Numbered from the stretch's first letter, positions 8,165 through 19,959 are shown. The stretch: 64,000 nucleotides of DNA from Arthrobacter sp. H-02-3 (GCF_003097355.1 NZ_PYUI01000005.1:62001-126000); one strand, 5' to 3'. Notes: a model not told the origin generated them from the sequence alone. Numbers and translations are program-made.

Positions 8165-10909
8165 CTATCCGCCCGGGGCTGTCACCCGGTGAGGGCCTTT
8201 GTGCCCGATTTTGCGCCGGCGGCGCCAGCCCGGGCCACGGTTGACGAGCAGCGGGCGGGCCGCCGGGATGCTGAAGCGTGCGGCCCGGCGGGCGATGCGG
8301 TGGGTCCGGCCGCGGAGCCGGACGGGACGGGGCGGGAGAGGCTGCTGCGCGGCCCGGGCATAGAACCAGACTTTGGCCAGTTCAACCAGCACCAGGTACA
8401 CCGCACCCATCCCGAGCAAGGCGAGGAAGAACGGCGTCGGCAGCGGATCGAAGCCCAGCACCCCGGCCAACGGCGAGAACGGCAGGTACACCCCGAGGGC
8501 CACCACGCCCAGGGACGCGCTCACCAGGCCCACCGACGGCCGGCTCCGGAAGAAGGGTACGCGCCGGGTCCGGATGACGAAGATGATCAGCGTCTGCGTG
8601 ACGATGGATTCGATGAACCATCCGGCGCGGAATTCGCCGGGAACCGCGTCGAAGACGAAGAGCATCAGCGCGAACGTCGCGAAGTCGAAGATGGAGCTGA
8701 TGGGGCCGAACAAGAACATGAAGCGCCGGATGAAGCCGATGTCCCAGTGCGATGGGGCCAGCAGCTGTTCCTTGTCCACCCGGTCGCCCGGGATGGCCAG
8801 CTGGCCGGCGTCGTAGAGCAGGTTGTTCAGCAGGATCTGGCCCGGCAGCATGGGCAGGAAGCTCAGAAGCACCGAGGCCGTGGCCGCGCTGAACATGTTG
8901 CCGAAGTTGCTGGAGGTGCCCATCAGGACGTACTTGATGGTGTTGGCGAAGATCCGCCGGCCTTCCATGACGCCTTCGGCCAGGACCCCCAGGTCCTTGT
9001 CGAGCAGCACGACGTCGGCGGCGTCCTTGGCCACGTCCGTGGCGCTGTCGACGGAAATACCGATGTCCGCGGCGTGCAGCGCCAGGGCGTCGTTGACGCC
9101 GTCGCCCATGAACCCCACGGCGCCGCCGCTCTTGCGCAGCAGCCGGATGATACGGGCCTTCTGCTCGGGCGAAACCCGGGCGAAGATGCTCGCCTCGCGC
9201 GCGGCGGCGGCCAGCTCGTCGTCGGTCATGGCCTCCACCGCGGGACCGCTGAGCGTTCCCCCCGAGAGGACGCCGAGTTCATCGCAGACCTTTTCGGCGA
9301 CCCTGGCGTTGTCACCGGTGGCGATCTTGACCGAGATGCCCAGCGCCTCGAGCTGGTCGAGGGAAGCCCGGGCGTTGGCTTTGGGCCGGTCCAGGAAGAT
9401 GAGGAACCCGGCCAGGACCAGGTCCTTCTCATCGGCCGGGGTCAGGTCCTCCAGCCCGTCCGCGGGGCGGCTCGCGACGGCCACCACCCGGGATCCGGCG
9501 TCGAACTGCTCATTCAGCAACGCCTGTACGTCCGCCGGGATGTCCGCGCACAATGCGAGGACGTCCTCCGGCGAGCCCTTGGTGATGAGGCGGGCGGGGC
9601 CGCCGTCGTCGCTGACCAGCACGCTGGTCCGGCGCCTCAGGTGGTCGAAGTCAATCACGTCCAGGCGCTTGTAGCGGGCCGGCTGGAACGCCGCGGCCTC
9701 CGGTGACGCCCACAGGGCGGCGTCCAGCGAGTTCAGGCCCACCGGGGAGGTCTGGGATTCTGCGTAGTCGGCTTCGGTCGCCAGCAGCCCCAGCGTGAGC
9801 AGGTCAGCGGGGGCGATGTCCGGGCGGGCGGGCAGCGCGGCCGTGAAGCTGATCCGGCCCTCTGTCAGGGTCCCGGTCTTATCCGTGACCAGGATGTCCA
9901 TGTCCCCGAGGTCCTCGATGCAGACCAGCCGCTTCACCAGCACCTTCCGCCGGGCCAGTTGCCGGGTACCCGTGGCCAGGCTGGTGCTGACCACGGCCGG
10001 CAGCAGCTGCGGGGTGATGCCGACCGCGATCGCCAGCGAGAACAGCAGCGATTCGATCACCGGGCGGTGCAGGAGCAGGTTCGCGACAAAGATCAGCGAG
10101 GTCAGCCCGATGGCCACCTGCAGCAGCAGGAAGGAGAAGCGTTTGAGGCCGAGCTGGAACTCGGTCTGGGGCTGCCGTTCGCCCAGTCCCAGTGCGATCC
10201 GGCCGAATTCTGCCCGTCCCCCGGTGGCGACCACCACCCCGGTGCAGGAGCCGGACTGGATCACGGTCCCCATGAACAGGCACGACGTCAGGTCACCCAG
10301 CGCCACTGCGCCGGTGACCGGGGCGGGGTCCTTGCCGACCGGCAGCGATTCGCCGGTCAGGATGCTTTCATCGCACAGCAGGTCTTTCGCGGTCAGCACC
10401 CGCATGTCAGCCGGAATGATCGCGCCGATCCCCAGATGGACGACGTCGCCGGGCACCAAGGCGGTGACCTCGACCTCGCGGGCGGTCCCGTCGCGGACGA
10501 CGACGGCGCGGTGCGTGACGCGCGAATGCAAGGCCTCCGCAGCGCGTTCGGCCCGGAATTCGTTACTAAATCCGAGGCCGACGCTAACCAGCAGGATCAC
10601 GCCGATCACGATCGCGTTCGTGGCGTCCCCGAGGAACAGCGAAAGCCCCGCGGTGATGAGCAGCAGGATCAGGATGGGGCTGGCCAGCTGCCGGCCCAGC
10701 ACCGACCACCCGCTGGCCATGTGGGTCCGCACCGCGTTGGGCCCCAGTTCCGCGAGGCGCCTGTCCGCCTCCGCGCCGGTCAGCCCGGTCTCATCCGAGC
10801 CCAGCTCTCCCAGCACGGCAGCCACGGGCTGGCCCGCGGCACGGGAAATCGCCAGCGGAAGGGAGTGCGACTCCTTGACGTCGAGCTCTGGCATGCGGCA
10901 TCCGTTCAC
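8165..10909 (-). CDS. mgtA: Magnesium-translocating P-type ATPase
   Basis: The 914-residue protein is a P3B-type ATPase. Features in order are an N-terminal cation-ATPase domain (GLTGAEADRRLAELGPN), paired membrane helices, the actuator loop with LTGESLPV, the phosphorylation site DKTGTLTEG at about residue 340, the nucleotide-binding domain, TGDNARVAEKV, the hinge MGDGVNDALAL, and a C-terminal membrane block. It should import Mg2+ at the cost of ATP. The C-terminal 50 residues are Arg-rich and extend beyond the usual end. The ATG at 10909 has no clear ribosome binding site; an ATG 15 bases further in (MPELDV) is an equal alternative. I see no recognisable Mg2+ leader element upstream. Confidence 0.92.
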   Translation of the reverse strand: MNGCRMPELDVKESHSLPLAISRAAGQPVAAVLGELGSDETGLTGAEADRRLAELGPNAVRTHMASGWSVLGRQLASPILILLLITAGLSLFLGDATNAIVIGVILLVSVGLGFSNEFRAERAAEALHSRVTHRAVVVRDGTAREVEVTALVPGDVVHLGIGAIIPADMRVLTAKDLLCDESILTGESLPVGKDPAPVTGAVALGDLTSCLFMGTVIQSGSCTGVVVATGGRAEFGRIALGLGERQPQTEFQLGLKRFSFLLLQVAIGLTSLIFVANLLLHRPVIESLLFSLAIAVGITPQLLPAVVSTSLATGTRQLARRKVLVKRLVCIEDLGDMDILVTDKTGTLTEGRISFTAALPARPDIAPADLLTLGLLATEADYAESQTSPVGLNSLDAALWASPEAAAFQPARYKRLDVIDFDHLRRRTSVLVSDDGGPARLITKGSPEDVLALCADIPADVQALLNEQFDAGSRVVAVASRPADGLEDLTPADEKDLVLAGFLIFLDRPKANARASLDQLEALGISVKIATGDNARVAEKVCDELGVLSGGTLSGPAVEAMTDDELAAAAREASIFARVSPEQKARIIRLLRKSGGAVGFMGDGVNDALALHAADIGISVDSATDVAKDAADVVLLDKDLGVLAEGVMEGRRIFANTIKYVLMGTSSNFGNMFSAATASVLLSFLPMLPGQILLNNLLYDAGQLAIPGDRVDKEQLLAPSHWDIGFIRRFMFLFGPISSIFDFATFALMLFVFDAVPGEFRAGWFIESIVTQTLIIFVIRTRRVPFFRSRPSVGLVSASLGVVALGVYLPFSPLAGVLGFDPLPTPFFLALLGMGAVYLVLVELAKVWFYARAAQQPLPPRPVRLRGRTHRIARRAARFSIPAARPLLVNRGPGWRRRRKIGHKGPHRVTAPGG

Positions 10910-11144
10910 GACAATTCACTTAAGGCAAGCCTACGTGCCGCAGCGAAACGGTTCAGCAGTCTGTGACCCCGCGGGCGCCGTCTGGAGCCCCGCGTATCCG
11001 GATGTATATAATCTCCCGGTACGGTTTTGCAGCAAGCCGTTGGATTGTTCTTCGATCCGGCCGGCCGCTGCCGTATCCGCCACTTGCCGCGGTGGGAAGC
11101 ACCGCCGGGTCGTCTTGACCTGAGGGAAACGGCACAACAGAGAA

Positions 11145-11879
11145 GTGGTCAGCGAGTCAACCGCAAATTCAATAAACCAGCACCTGCATGAACTGGTGCT
11201 CAGCAGTTCGGACGTGGAGGAGTTTCTCAGCGAACTCGCCCGTGTGTCCGCGCGCAGCCTCTCAGAGCCCGGGGACGAGATCCTCTGCGGCATCACGCTC
11301 CTGCGGCACCGGAAGGCGGCAACCGTCGCCAGCAGCAGCCCCGCCGCGCAGGCCATGGACGAAATCCAGTACGCCTACGGCGACGGTCCCTGCATGACGG
11401 CGTCCCGGGAGCAGGAAACCGTCCACATTGCAGACCTTGAACGGGACGGCCGCTGGCCCCATTACGCCGCGACGGTCCACGGGCACGGCTTCCGGTCCAT
11501 CCTGGCGCTGCCGTTTCTGCTGGAAGGCGAGACCCGCGCCGCCTTGAACCTGTATTCGCACCGGCCGGGCCGGTTCGATCACCGCGCCACGGAACTGGCC
11601 CGCGACTTCGTCCACCAGACGTCCATGGCACTGCGCCTCGCGGTGCGGTTCGCTCACAGCAGCGATACCGCGGCCAACCTCAAGGCCACCCTGGAGACGC
11701 GGACCGGGATCGACGTCGCGGTCGGCATCATCATGGCGCAGAACCGCTGCAGCCAGGACGAAGCGTTCGAGCTCCTGAAGTCGGCATCCAGCGCCCGGAA
11801 CATCAAGCTCCACGCCCTCGCGGCCGGCGTCGTCGAGTCACTGGGCCAGGGACCCACCCGGACGCACTTCGAGGTCTAA
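11145..11879 (+). CDS. GAF and ANTAR domain protein (predicted RNA-binding antiterminator)
   Basis: The 244-residue protein has a GAF sensor domain (about residues 20-165) and a C-terminal ANTAR domain (about 175-235) with the family pattern TGIDVAVGIIMAQNRCSQDEAFELL. ANTAR proteins bind paired hairpins in mRNA leaders and relieve termination; the GAF domain would sense a small ligand or redox state. The start is a GTG (VSESTANS) with only a weak upstream purine stretch, so it is less certain than the domains. The 235 bases before it contain a TATAAT (11007-11012) without a good -35. The next gene is convergent, so this is a single-gene unit. Confidence 0.88.
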   Translation: MVSESTANSINQHLHELVLSSSDVEEFLSELARVSARSLSEPGDEILCGITLLRHRKAATVASSSPAAQAMDEIQYAYGDGPCMTASREQETVHIADLERDGRWPHYAATVHGHGFRSILALPFLLEGETRAALNLYSHRPGRFDHRATELARDFVHQTSMALRLAVRFAHSSDTAANLKATLETRTGIDVAVGIIMAQNRCSQDEAFELLKSASSARNIKLHALAAGVVESLGQGPTRTHFEV

Positions 11880-11905
11880 CCGCCGGCGCGGATTTCCAGG
11901 GCCGT

Positions 11906-12708
11906 TCACGCCGGGCCCGGCAGCGTCTCACCTGCCGCCGCGCGCATGCCCGTGAAAGCCAGAATCGCGTCCCGCACCTCGACGGCCCGGTTGTGCTGCA
12001 CCACGTGCCCCGTGCCCTGGACTTCCAGCAGTTGCCCGAGGCGTGCGAGTCCGGCCAGCCGGCGGCTCCAGTCCGCGTCCGCCACGGGGTCGTTGGCTCC
12101 GCGCACCACGAGGACCGGCGCGGTGACACCGGTGATTTTCTGAGCCATGGGGTACTCCATCATGACCCGCAGTGTCTTGAAGTACCAGGAGGGCCCGCAC
12201 CGCAGGTAATCGGTGAACACGAGGGCGTTGGAGGAGGGGCTTTCGTGGAACAGGCAGTCCCGGCCCAGCGCCAGGGCCTGCTGCGCGACGGTGCGGCGCT
12301 CGGGATCCACCACCGGCCCCATCAGCACCAGGTGCGAGACCCGCCCGGGCTCCTGGAGCGCTGCTTCGGTGGCGAACTGTGTTCCCATCGAGTGCCCAAC
12401 CAGCACAAACTCGGTCACGCCCAGCTGTTCCATGGCGCCCAGGACGTAGCGGGCGTGCTCGGCAATGGAGAGCGTACGTTCCGGTCTGGGCGTGGCGCCG
12501 AACCCCGGCAGGTCAATGGAATAGGTGTCCATGGAGCCGGCAAGAAGCCGATGCAGGCGGCGCAGGTAGCGGTGTGAGGCGCCGATCCCGTGGAGGAGCA
12601 CGACGGCGGGCGCGGCCGCGCCGCCCCGTCTCCGCGACGCGGCTTCCCGCGTCGCGAAAACGTGGCCGGTATGGCCCGCCGCGTGGACTTCCACGCGGAC
12701 CGGGTCGG

Positions 12709-12712
<4 letters not shown>
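11906..12712 (-). CDS. Alpha/beta hydrolase
   Basis: From MTDPVRVEV the protein is 268 residues. It shows the oxyanion-hole HGIGAS, the nucleophile elbow VGHSMG (Ser), an acid residue in GANDPVAD and a catalytic His in GTGHVVQ, the full triad of the fold. The start codon overlaps the stop of glgX (ATGA at 12709-12712), which supports this start over longer versions and implies translational coupling to glycogen debranching. Its substrate is not evident; an esterase or lipase-like role is most likely. Confidence 0.88.
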
Positions 12713-14763
<2,051 letters not shown>

Positions 14764-14869
14764 GGGTGCTCGTTTCTCTGCAGAATGGTTACTCCAGTGT
14801 AGTAAGCATGCTGACTAGATTGCGGACGCCATGCGAAAGGCCGGACCTGCCGCGGCCGGTTCCGGCTCT

Positions 14870-15079
14870 TCAGGTCTCCCGCTTGTCCCGCTCTTCGAAC
14901 TCCTCATCGAGGTCATAATGACGGAATTCAGTCTCCGGATTCGGCTCTCCCTCCGCCACGTACTCGTAGTCGAGCTGGCGCTGGACCTGGCTGTCGAGGA
15001 CCTGGAGATCCTTGTCCTCGACTTTGCTGAGGTCCTCGGGGAATTCATCGTCCGGGCTGAGGTGCAGCTTCTCGGTCAT
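14870..15079 (-). CDS. Small acidic hypothetical protein (69 aa)
   Basis: Starting at MTEKLHLSPDD (ATG at 15079, ribosome binding site AGGAGAGG) the product is 69 residues, very acidic in the middle (Glu/Asp-rich) and ends EEFEERDKRET. It has no membrane segment or motif I can name. An in-frame upstream ATG at 15121 would add 14 residues but has no ribosome binding site. It stands alone between glgX and a VOC-family gene on the same strand. Confidence 0.65.
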   Translation of the reverse strand: MTEKLHLSPDDEFPEDLSKVEDKDLQVLDSQVQRQLDYEYVAEGEPNPETEFRHYDLDEEFEERDKRET

Positions 15080-15244
15080 GGCATGCCTCTCCTGGCCAGG
15101 AGGATGGACTCGAATCTGCACTGTCCTGGCCGACTTCAGGATAGCTCTAACTGACGGCCGGGCCGAGGGGCCTTGCGCCGTGAATCGGCACCGTCTTTTG
15201 GGGCTGCGCGTTCCCTGGGCCCCGGCGCGGGGCGCCGGTCGGGC

Positions 15245-15658
15245 TCAGGCGACCTCGGGACCGACGTTCACCAGCCAGTCCACCCCGAATTTGTCCTTGC
15301 ACATGCCGAAGATGTCACCCCAGGGCGCCCTCTCCAGCGGCATGGCGATGGTGCCGCCGTCGGCCAGCTTCTCGAAGTAGCCGCGGAGCTCGGCTTCGTC
15401 GGATCCGCTCAGCGACACGGAGAAGTTGTTGCCCGGGGTGTAGTCCATGCTGTTGGGGGTGTCTGCCCCCATGAGCACCAGGCCGCCGTCGGTCCGGAGC
15501 TGGCCGTGCATGATTTTGTCCTGCTCCGCCGGGTCCTCGCTGGCGTGGTACTCGGCGAAGGTACTCATCGTCAGCTCCCCGCCGAACACCGACTGGTAGA
15601 ACGTCATGGCGTCCTTGGCGTTGTCGCGGAAGCCGAGGTAGGGATTGAGCGTGGTCAT
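15245..15658 (-). CDS. VOC-superfamily protein (PhnB/glyoxalase-like)
   Basis: The 137-residue protein begins MTTLNPYLGFRDNAKDAMTFYQSVFGGEL, the typical opening of PhnB-type VOC proteins, and ends with WGDIFGMCKDKFGVDWLVNV. The fold normally forms dimers with a metal or small-ligand site; the role of this subfamily is largely unknown. An AAGGAGT ribosome binding site precedes the ATG at 15658, so I reject the longer upstream version. Confidence 0.85.
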   Translation of the reverse strand: MTTLNPYLGFRDNAKDAMTFYQSVFGGELTMSTFAEYHASEDPAEQDKIMHGQLRTDGGLVLMGADTPNSMDYTPGNNFSVSLSGSDEAELRGYFEKLADGGTIAMPLERAPWGDIFGMCKDKFGVDWLVNVGPEVA

Positions 15659-15778
15659 GCGGGACTCCTTGCTGCTGGGGCGCAGGCCGGGACGGCCAAA
15701 TCGGCGGTGCACGTTACACGGCATATCCTGCCTCAAAACCGGCGGGCTGGGTAGGCTCCCGGCAGACAACAAAAGAAC

Positions 15779-15814
15779 AGCGGCCGACGGCGGTGCTCAC
15801 CGCCGTCGGCCGCT
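15779..15814 (-). terminator. Intrinsic terminator of the DJ-1/PfpI gene
   Basis: Arms of 17 bases (15779-15795 and 15798-15814) are perfectly complementary. Read on the minus strand, they are followed by a T-rich stretch and lie about 40 bases after the stop of the gene ending at 15855. Confidence 0.8.
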
Positions 15815-15854
15815 ATGGCGGGCCGGAATATGGCCCAGTTCTAGCCGTTGTCCA

Positions 15855-16421
15855 CTAGGCCGTCTGGCCGGCGTGCTCGCCCTCGGCGATTTCTTCCAGC
15901 AGTTTGGCGTTGAAGGCCGGGAGGTCGTGCGGGTTGCGGCTCGTCACGAGACCCTGGTCCACCACGACTTCCTGATCGCTCCAGTTCGCTCCGGCGTTCT
16001 TCAGGTCCGTCTGCAGCGTGTGGTACGAGGTCACGTTCCTGCCGCTGACCACGCCGGCATCGATCAGCAGCCACGGGCCGTGGCAGATGGAGGCCACCGG
16101 CTTGTGCTGTTCGAAGAACGCCCGGGTGAACGCCTGGGCGTCCTTGTCGACGCGGAGGTGATCCGCGTTGACCACGCCGCCGGGGATCACGAGGGCGTCG
16201 AAGTCGGCGGCATCGGCCTGCCTGGCGGAGAGGTCCACGGCAAACGTCTGGCCCTTCTCGGTGCCGTCATAGCCCTGCAGCTTTCCGGTCTTGGGCGAGA
16301 CCAGGGTGGGCACTCCGCCGGCTTCTTTCACGGCATTCCACGGGCTGGTCAGCTCCACCTGCTCCACCCCGTCCGTCAGCAGGAACGCGACCTTCTTGCC
16401 CGCAATGTTGTGCTCTGACAT
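15855..16421 (-). CDS. DJ-1/PfpI family protein (type 1 glutamine amidotransferase-like)
   Basis: The 188-residue protein has the nucleophile elbow ASICHGPW with the reactive Cys at about residue 112, the conserved Glu in DGVEQVELTSP and the ALVIPGG loop, all features of the PfpI/YhbO branch of DJ-1. Members have been described as cysteine peptidases, chaperones or glyoxalase/deglycase-like stress proteins, and the true activity is debated. It is a single-gene unit ended by a strong terminator. Confidence 0.9.
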   Translation of the reverse strand: MSEHNIAGKKVAFLLTDGVEQVELTSPWNAVKEAGGVPTLVSPKTGKLQGYDGTEKGQTFAVDLSARQADAADFDALVIPGGVVNADHLRVDKDAQAFTRAFFEQHKPVASICHGPWLLIDAGVVSGRNVTSYHTLQTDLKNAGANWSDQEVVVDQGLVTSRNPHDLPAFNAKLLEEIAEGEHAGQTA

Positions 16422-16597
16422 GTGTCCTCCTCATACCGGGGCGCGCATCCGGGCGGCCTTGGGCCGCGACCGGCGCCCGCGCAGGAATCATTGGGCTTGC
16501 GGTTTCAACTCTAGGAACCGGCAAAGTAATAAGCAAGCTGATCATGCAATGCGGGGGAACCGTCCGGCGGGCGGCGGCAAGCTGACAGAATGGGCCA

Positions 16598-18472
16598 ATG
16601 GAAGTCGCTTACGGGCTGCTGGCCCTGGTCGCCATTGTCTGCGCCGGCAGCGCGCTGGGACGCAAGATCAACGTCTCCGTCCCGCTGCTGCTGGTGCTGG
16701 CCGGCGTCGTGTGCTCCTTCCTCCCGTTCGTCCCCACGATCGAGCTGAATCCGGAGCTCGTGCTGGTCGGGCTGCTGCCGCCGCTGCTCTATGCGGCAGC
16801 CCTGCAGACCTCGCTGTTCGACTTCGGGTCCAACCGCCGCGCCATCGGCCTGCTCTCGGTGGGCTACGTCATCTTCGGCACCGTCTGCATCGGTTTTGTG
16901 GTCTTCTGGCTGTTTCCCGAGATCCCGCTGGCGGCGGCGATGGCCCTGGGCGCCGTCGTCGCACCGCCGGACGCCGTGGCAGCGACGGCCATTGCCCGCA
17001 AGGTGGGCATGCCCCGCAGGATTGTGACCATCCTGGAGGGCGAATCCCTGGTCAACGACGCCACGGCGCTGGTCTGCCTGCGCGCCGCCATCGCCGCCAT
17101 CGCGGGAACGGTCTCGGCCGCGGCCATCGCCGGGGGCTTCCTCCTTGCAGCCGGCGGGGGCCTGGTGGTGGGCATTGCCGCGGCCTTCGTGCTCACCGCG
17201 CTCCGCAAACGGATCCGCAACGTGGCCATCAACACCTCCACGTCCCTGGTCGCGCCGCTTGTGGCCTATCTTCCGGCCGAAGCGATCCACGCCTCCGGCG
17301 TCCTGGCCGTCGTCGTCACGGGGCTGATCATGGGGACGAAGGCCCCGTCCATGCCGAACGGGGCAGCCCGCCTGAGCCAGCGCAGCAACTGGCACACAGT
17401 GCAGTTCCTGCTGGAGAATTCCGTGTTCCTCCTGATCGGGCTGCAGGTCCGGACCATCATCGAGGGGGTCCAGGATGACTCGCTGGGGCCGAACCGGATC
17501 TGGTTCGGCTGCGCCGTGGTGCTGCTGGCCGTACTGGTCCTGCGCCCGATCTGGGTTTTTCCCGCAACGTACCTGCCCCGGCTCATTCCTGCCGTCCGGC
17601 GCAATGATCCCGCGCCGCCCTGGCAATTTGCCGCGATCGTCTCCTGGGCCGGCATGCGCGGCGTGGTGACGCTGGCCGCGGTTCTGGTCCTGCCGGCCGG
17701 GCTGGAGCACCGGTCCGTCCTGATCCTGATGGCCCTCGTGGTGGTGGGCGGCACCCTCACCCTGCAAGGCTTCACGCTCCCGGCCCTGGTTCGGGTCCTG
17801 CGAGTGAAGGGGCCGGATCCGCGCGAAGACGCGCTCAACCAGGCCTCGCTCATGCAGCTGGCCACGGCGGCGGGCGTGCAGCGGCTGCAGGAACTGCGCT
17901 CGGACTCCGATCCCCCGGAAGTCGTGGCGATGCTGAAACGGCGCACGCAGGAGCGCGGGCTGGCCGCGTGGGAGCGGCTGGGCCGTCCGTCCGCGGAATC
18001 CGCCACCCCCAGCCAGCGCTACGCCCAGCTGCGGCTTGCGATGCTGGATGCCGAGCGCGCCAAGGTCCTGGAACTGCGGCGCGGGGGCGCCTACGCCCAC
18101 GAGGTCCTGGCCGACGTCCTGGACCGACTGGACGTCGAAGAGTCCATGCTGGACGCCACCCTCGAGGAGCCGGACAGCACCGGAGGAGGCGGCGGCGAAG
18201 GGATCGCGCAGCCCGGCGGAGTATGCCCGCATCTGGAATCCGCCCCGGATCCGGTGGTCCCGCCGGATCCCTTCTGCGCCGCGTGCGAGCGGGACGGCAC
18301 CACGCCGGTGCACCTGCGGATGTGCGTGCACTGCGGCAACGTGGCCTGCTGCGATTCCTCCCCGGGAACCCATGCGTACAAGCACTTCCAGGCCACCGGC
18401 CACCCCGTGATGCGCAGCATTGAGCCGGACGAGGACTGGCGTTGGTGCTACTCCGACGAACTCCTCGGCTAA
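16598..18472 (+). CDS. CPA1-type Na+/H+ antiporter with C-terminal UBP-type zinc finger
   Basis: The 624-residue protein has about 12 membrane helices in residues 1-400 with the CPA1 ion-binding region (APPDAVAATAIARK, then EGESLVNDATALV) and a soluble helical region. Residues about 535-620 then form a Cys/His-rich domain: CPHLE, CAACERDG, HLRMCVHCGNVACCDSS, then HAYKHFQATGHPVMRSI. That order of Cys and His matches the UBP-type (ZnF-UBP) zinc finger found in eukaryotic deubiquitinases and HDAC6. Exchange of Na+ (or K+) for H+ across the membrane is the expected role; the zinc finger is presumably cytoplasmic and regulatory. Confidence 0.9.
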   Translation: MEVAYGLLALVAIVCAGSALGRKINVSVPLLLVLAGVVCSFLPFVPTIELNPELVLVGLLPPLLYAAALQTSLFDFGSNRRAIGLLSVGYVIFGTVCIGFVVFWLFPEIPLAAAMALGAVVAPPDAVAATAIARKVGMPRRIVTILEGESLVNDATALVCLRAAIAAIAGTVSAAAIAGGFLLAAGGGLVVGIAAAFVLTALRKRIRNVAINTSTSLVAPLVAYLPAEAIHASGVLAVVVTGLIMGTKAPSMPNGAARLSQRSNWHTVQFLLENSVFLLIGLQVRTIIEGVQDDSLGPNRIWFGCAVVLLAVLVLRPIWVFPATYLPRLIPAVRRNDPAPPWQFAAIVSWAGMRGVVTLAAVLVLPAGLEHRSVLILMALVVVGGTLTLQGFTLPALVRVLRVKGPDPREDALNQASLMQLATAAGVQRLQELRSDSDPPEVVAMLKRRTQERGLAAWERLGRPSAESATPSQRYAQLRLAMLDAERAKVLELRRGGAYAHEVLADVLDRLDVEESMLDATLEEPDSTGGGGGEGIAQPGGVCPHLESAPDPVVPPDPFCAACERDGTTPVHLRMCVHCGNVACCDSSPGTHAYKHFQATGHPVMRSIEPDEDWRWCYSDELLG

Positions 18473-18642
18473 GCCACCGGCTTGGCGCGCGCACCGGACG
18501 CAGGTGCGCGGTGCCGGCCCTGGTGCCGGCGCCGGCGGGAGCCTCTGTTCACGGCCGCTCCGCCTCCGTAGGCTGGAAAGGGATCTGGCCAGGGACCGCG
18601 GAGGTCCCGGGGCCCGCCGCCGTCGGACGAGAAGAGGACACT

Positions 18643-18879
18643 GTGGACAACCAAGACATCCTGGAACGGATCAAGGCACTGGTGGAGGAAGAACACAGCC
18701 TCCGCGAAGACGCAGCACCGCCCGGGGCTCCGGACGTCCTCCGGCTGCAGCAGCTGGAGGAACAGCTTGACCAGTGCTGGGACCTGCTGCGCCAGCGGCG
18801 GGCAAAAAAGGACTACGGCGAGAACCCGGACGAGGCGGAGGTGCGGCCGGCCAGCGAGGTCGAGGGCTACCAAAGCTAG
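18643..18879 (+). CDS. DUF2630-type small protein
   Basis: The 78-residue product starts at a GTG with an AGAGGA ribosome binding site and reads VDNQDILERIKALVEEEHSL, followed by LQQLEEQLDQCWDLLRQRRA, the helical pattern of the DUF2630 family of actinobacteria. It is predicted to be a short cytoplasmic coiled coil. The function is unknown. It lies between the antiporter and a CapA-like gene on the same strand. Confidence 0.8.
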   Translation: MDNQDILERIKALVEEEHSLREDAAPPGAPDVLRLQQLEEQLDQCWDLLRQRRAKKDYGENPDEAEVRPASEVEGYQS

Positions 18880-18912
18880 CCTTCGGGGCATGAGCTGACG
18901 GGCCGGATAGCC

Positions 18913-19890
18913 ATGCAGATCGCGCTGCTGGGAGACGTCATGCTGGGCCGGCTGGTCAACCGCCACCTGGCCACGGCCAATCCTGCCTATCCCTGGGGTG
19001 ACACGCTGGAGCTCCTCCGGGAGGCCGACGTCCGCGTCGCCAACCTCGAATGCGTCCTGGCGTCCGGCGGCGAGCCGGAGCCCGGGAAAATCTTCCACTT
19101 CCGCTCCGACCTGAAAAACGTGGACAGCCTGCGCGCCGCCGGGATCGACGTCGTCTCCCTCGCCAACAACCACGTCTTGGATTTCGGCGCGGACGCGTTC
19201 CGGGAAATGCTCCCGGCGCTTGACGGCGCCGGAATCCTGCACGCCGGGGCCGGCCCGGACCTGGACGCAGCCCGGCGCCCGGCCGTGCGGCGGGTGGGCG
19301 GCACCGCCGTCGGCTTCATCGCCTTCACGGACAACCAGCCCGATTGGGAGGCGGGTCCCTCGGTTCCCGGGGTCTACTACGTTCCCGTGGACGACGCCGG
19401 CGAGCGCGGAGCCGCGCTCCTGGACCTGGTCCAGCGGACCAAGGCCCGCGTCCAGCTCCTCATCGTGTCGGCCCACTGGGGAGGCAATTGGGGCTCGGAC
19501 GCCCCGGCGCGGCATCAGGACCTCGCGCGCGACCTCATAGATGCCGGCGCCGACGTCGTGTTCGGCCACTCTCCGCATGTCTTCCGGGGCGTGGGGATCC
19601 ACCGGAACCGTCCGATCATCTTCAGCGCCGGGGATTTCGTTGACGACTACGCCGTGGACCCCGTCGAGCGCAATGATCAGTCGTTCCTCTTCGTACTCGG
19701 CACCGAAGGCAGCGACCCGCACATGCTGCGGCTTTATCCCACTGTCATCGCCGGATTTCAGGCCCGCCGGGCACGCGGGTCTGCGGCCGGTATTGCCGCC
19801 CGGATGCAGCGGCTGAGCCAGCATCTGGGCACGCGAAGCACCTGGAACGCGTCCGCCCGCTGCCTTGAAATCCCGCTGGATCAGCACTGA
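18913..19890 (+). CDS. CapA-family metallophosphatase-like protein
   Basis: The 325-residue protein has the calcineurin-like motifs of the CapA/PgsA family: LLGDVMLGR, VANLECV, SLANNHVLDFG, VSAHWGGNW and VFGHSPHVF, in order. CapA proteins take part in poly-gamma-glutamate capsule formation in Bacillus. This copy has no obvious signal peptide or membrane anchor and no capB/capC neighbours, so a role in capsule synthesis is unlikely to be direct. It may be a cytoplasmic phosphodiesterase of unknown substrate. A GC-rich inverted repeat follows it (around 19928-19950). Confidence 0.85.
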   Translation: MQIALLGDVMLGRLVNRHLATANPAYPWGDTLELLREADVRVANLECVLASGGEPEPGKIFHFRSDLKNVDSLRAAGIDVVSLANNHVLDFGADAFREMLPALDGAGILHAGAGPDLDAARRPAVRRVGGTAVGFIAFTDNQPDWEAGPSVPGVYYVPVDDAGERGAALLDLVQRTKARVQLLIVSAHWGGNWGSDAPARHQDLARDLIDAGADVVFGHSPHVFRGVGIHRNRPIIFSAGDFVDDYAVDPVERNDQSFLFVLGTEGSDPHMLRLYPTVIAGFQARRARGSAAGIAARMQRLSQHLGTRSTWNASARCLEIPLDQH

Positions 19891-19959
19891 CACAGCGCCG
19901 CCGCATAGTCGGCAGACGACGGCAGACGACGGCGGGGTCCCTCCGCCGTCTGCCGCCCG

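Noticed and set aside
8039..9706. 555-codon plus-strand frame opposite the Mg2+ ATPase
   Set aside because: It is a shadow of the P-type ATPase gene: low-complexity Gln/Glu/Gly/Arg sequence and no ribosome binding site.
10910..11144. Mg2+-sensing leader or riboswitch upstream of the Mg2+ ATPase
   Set aside because: I found no conserved M-box or mgtL-like element; the region shows only a lone TATAAT with no convincing -35.
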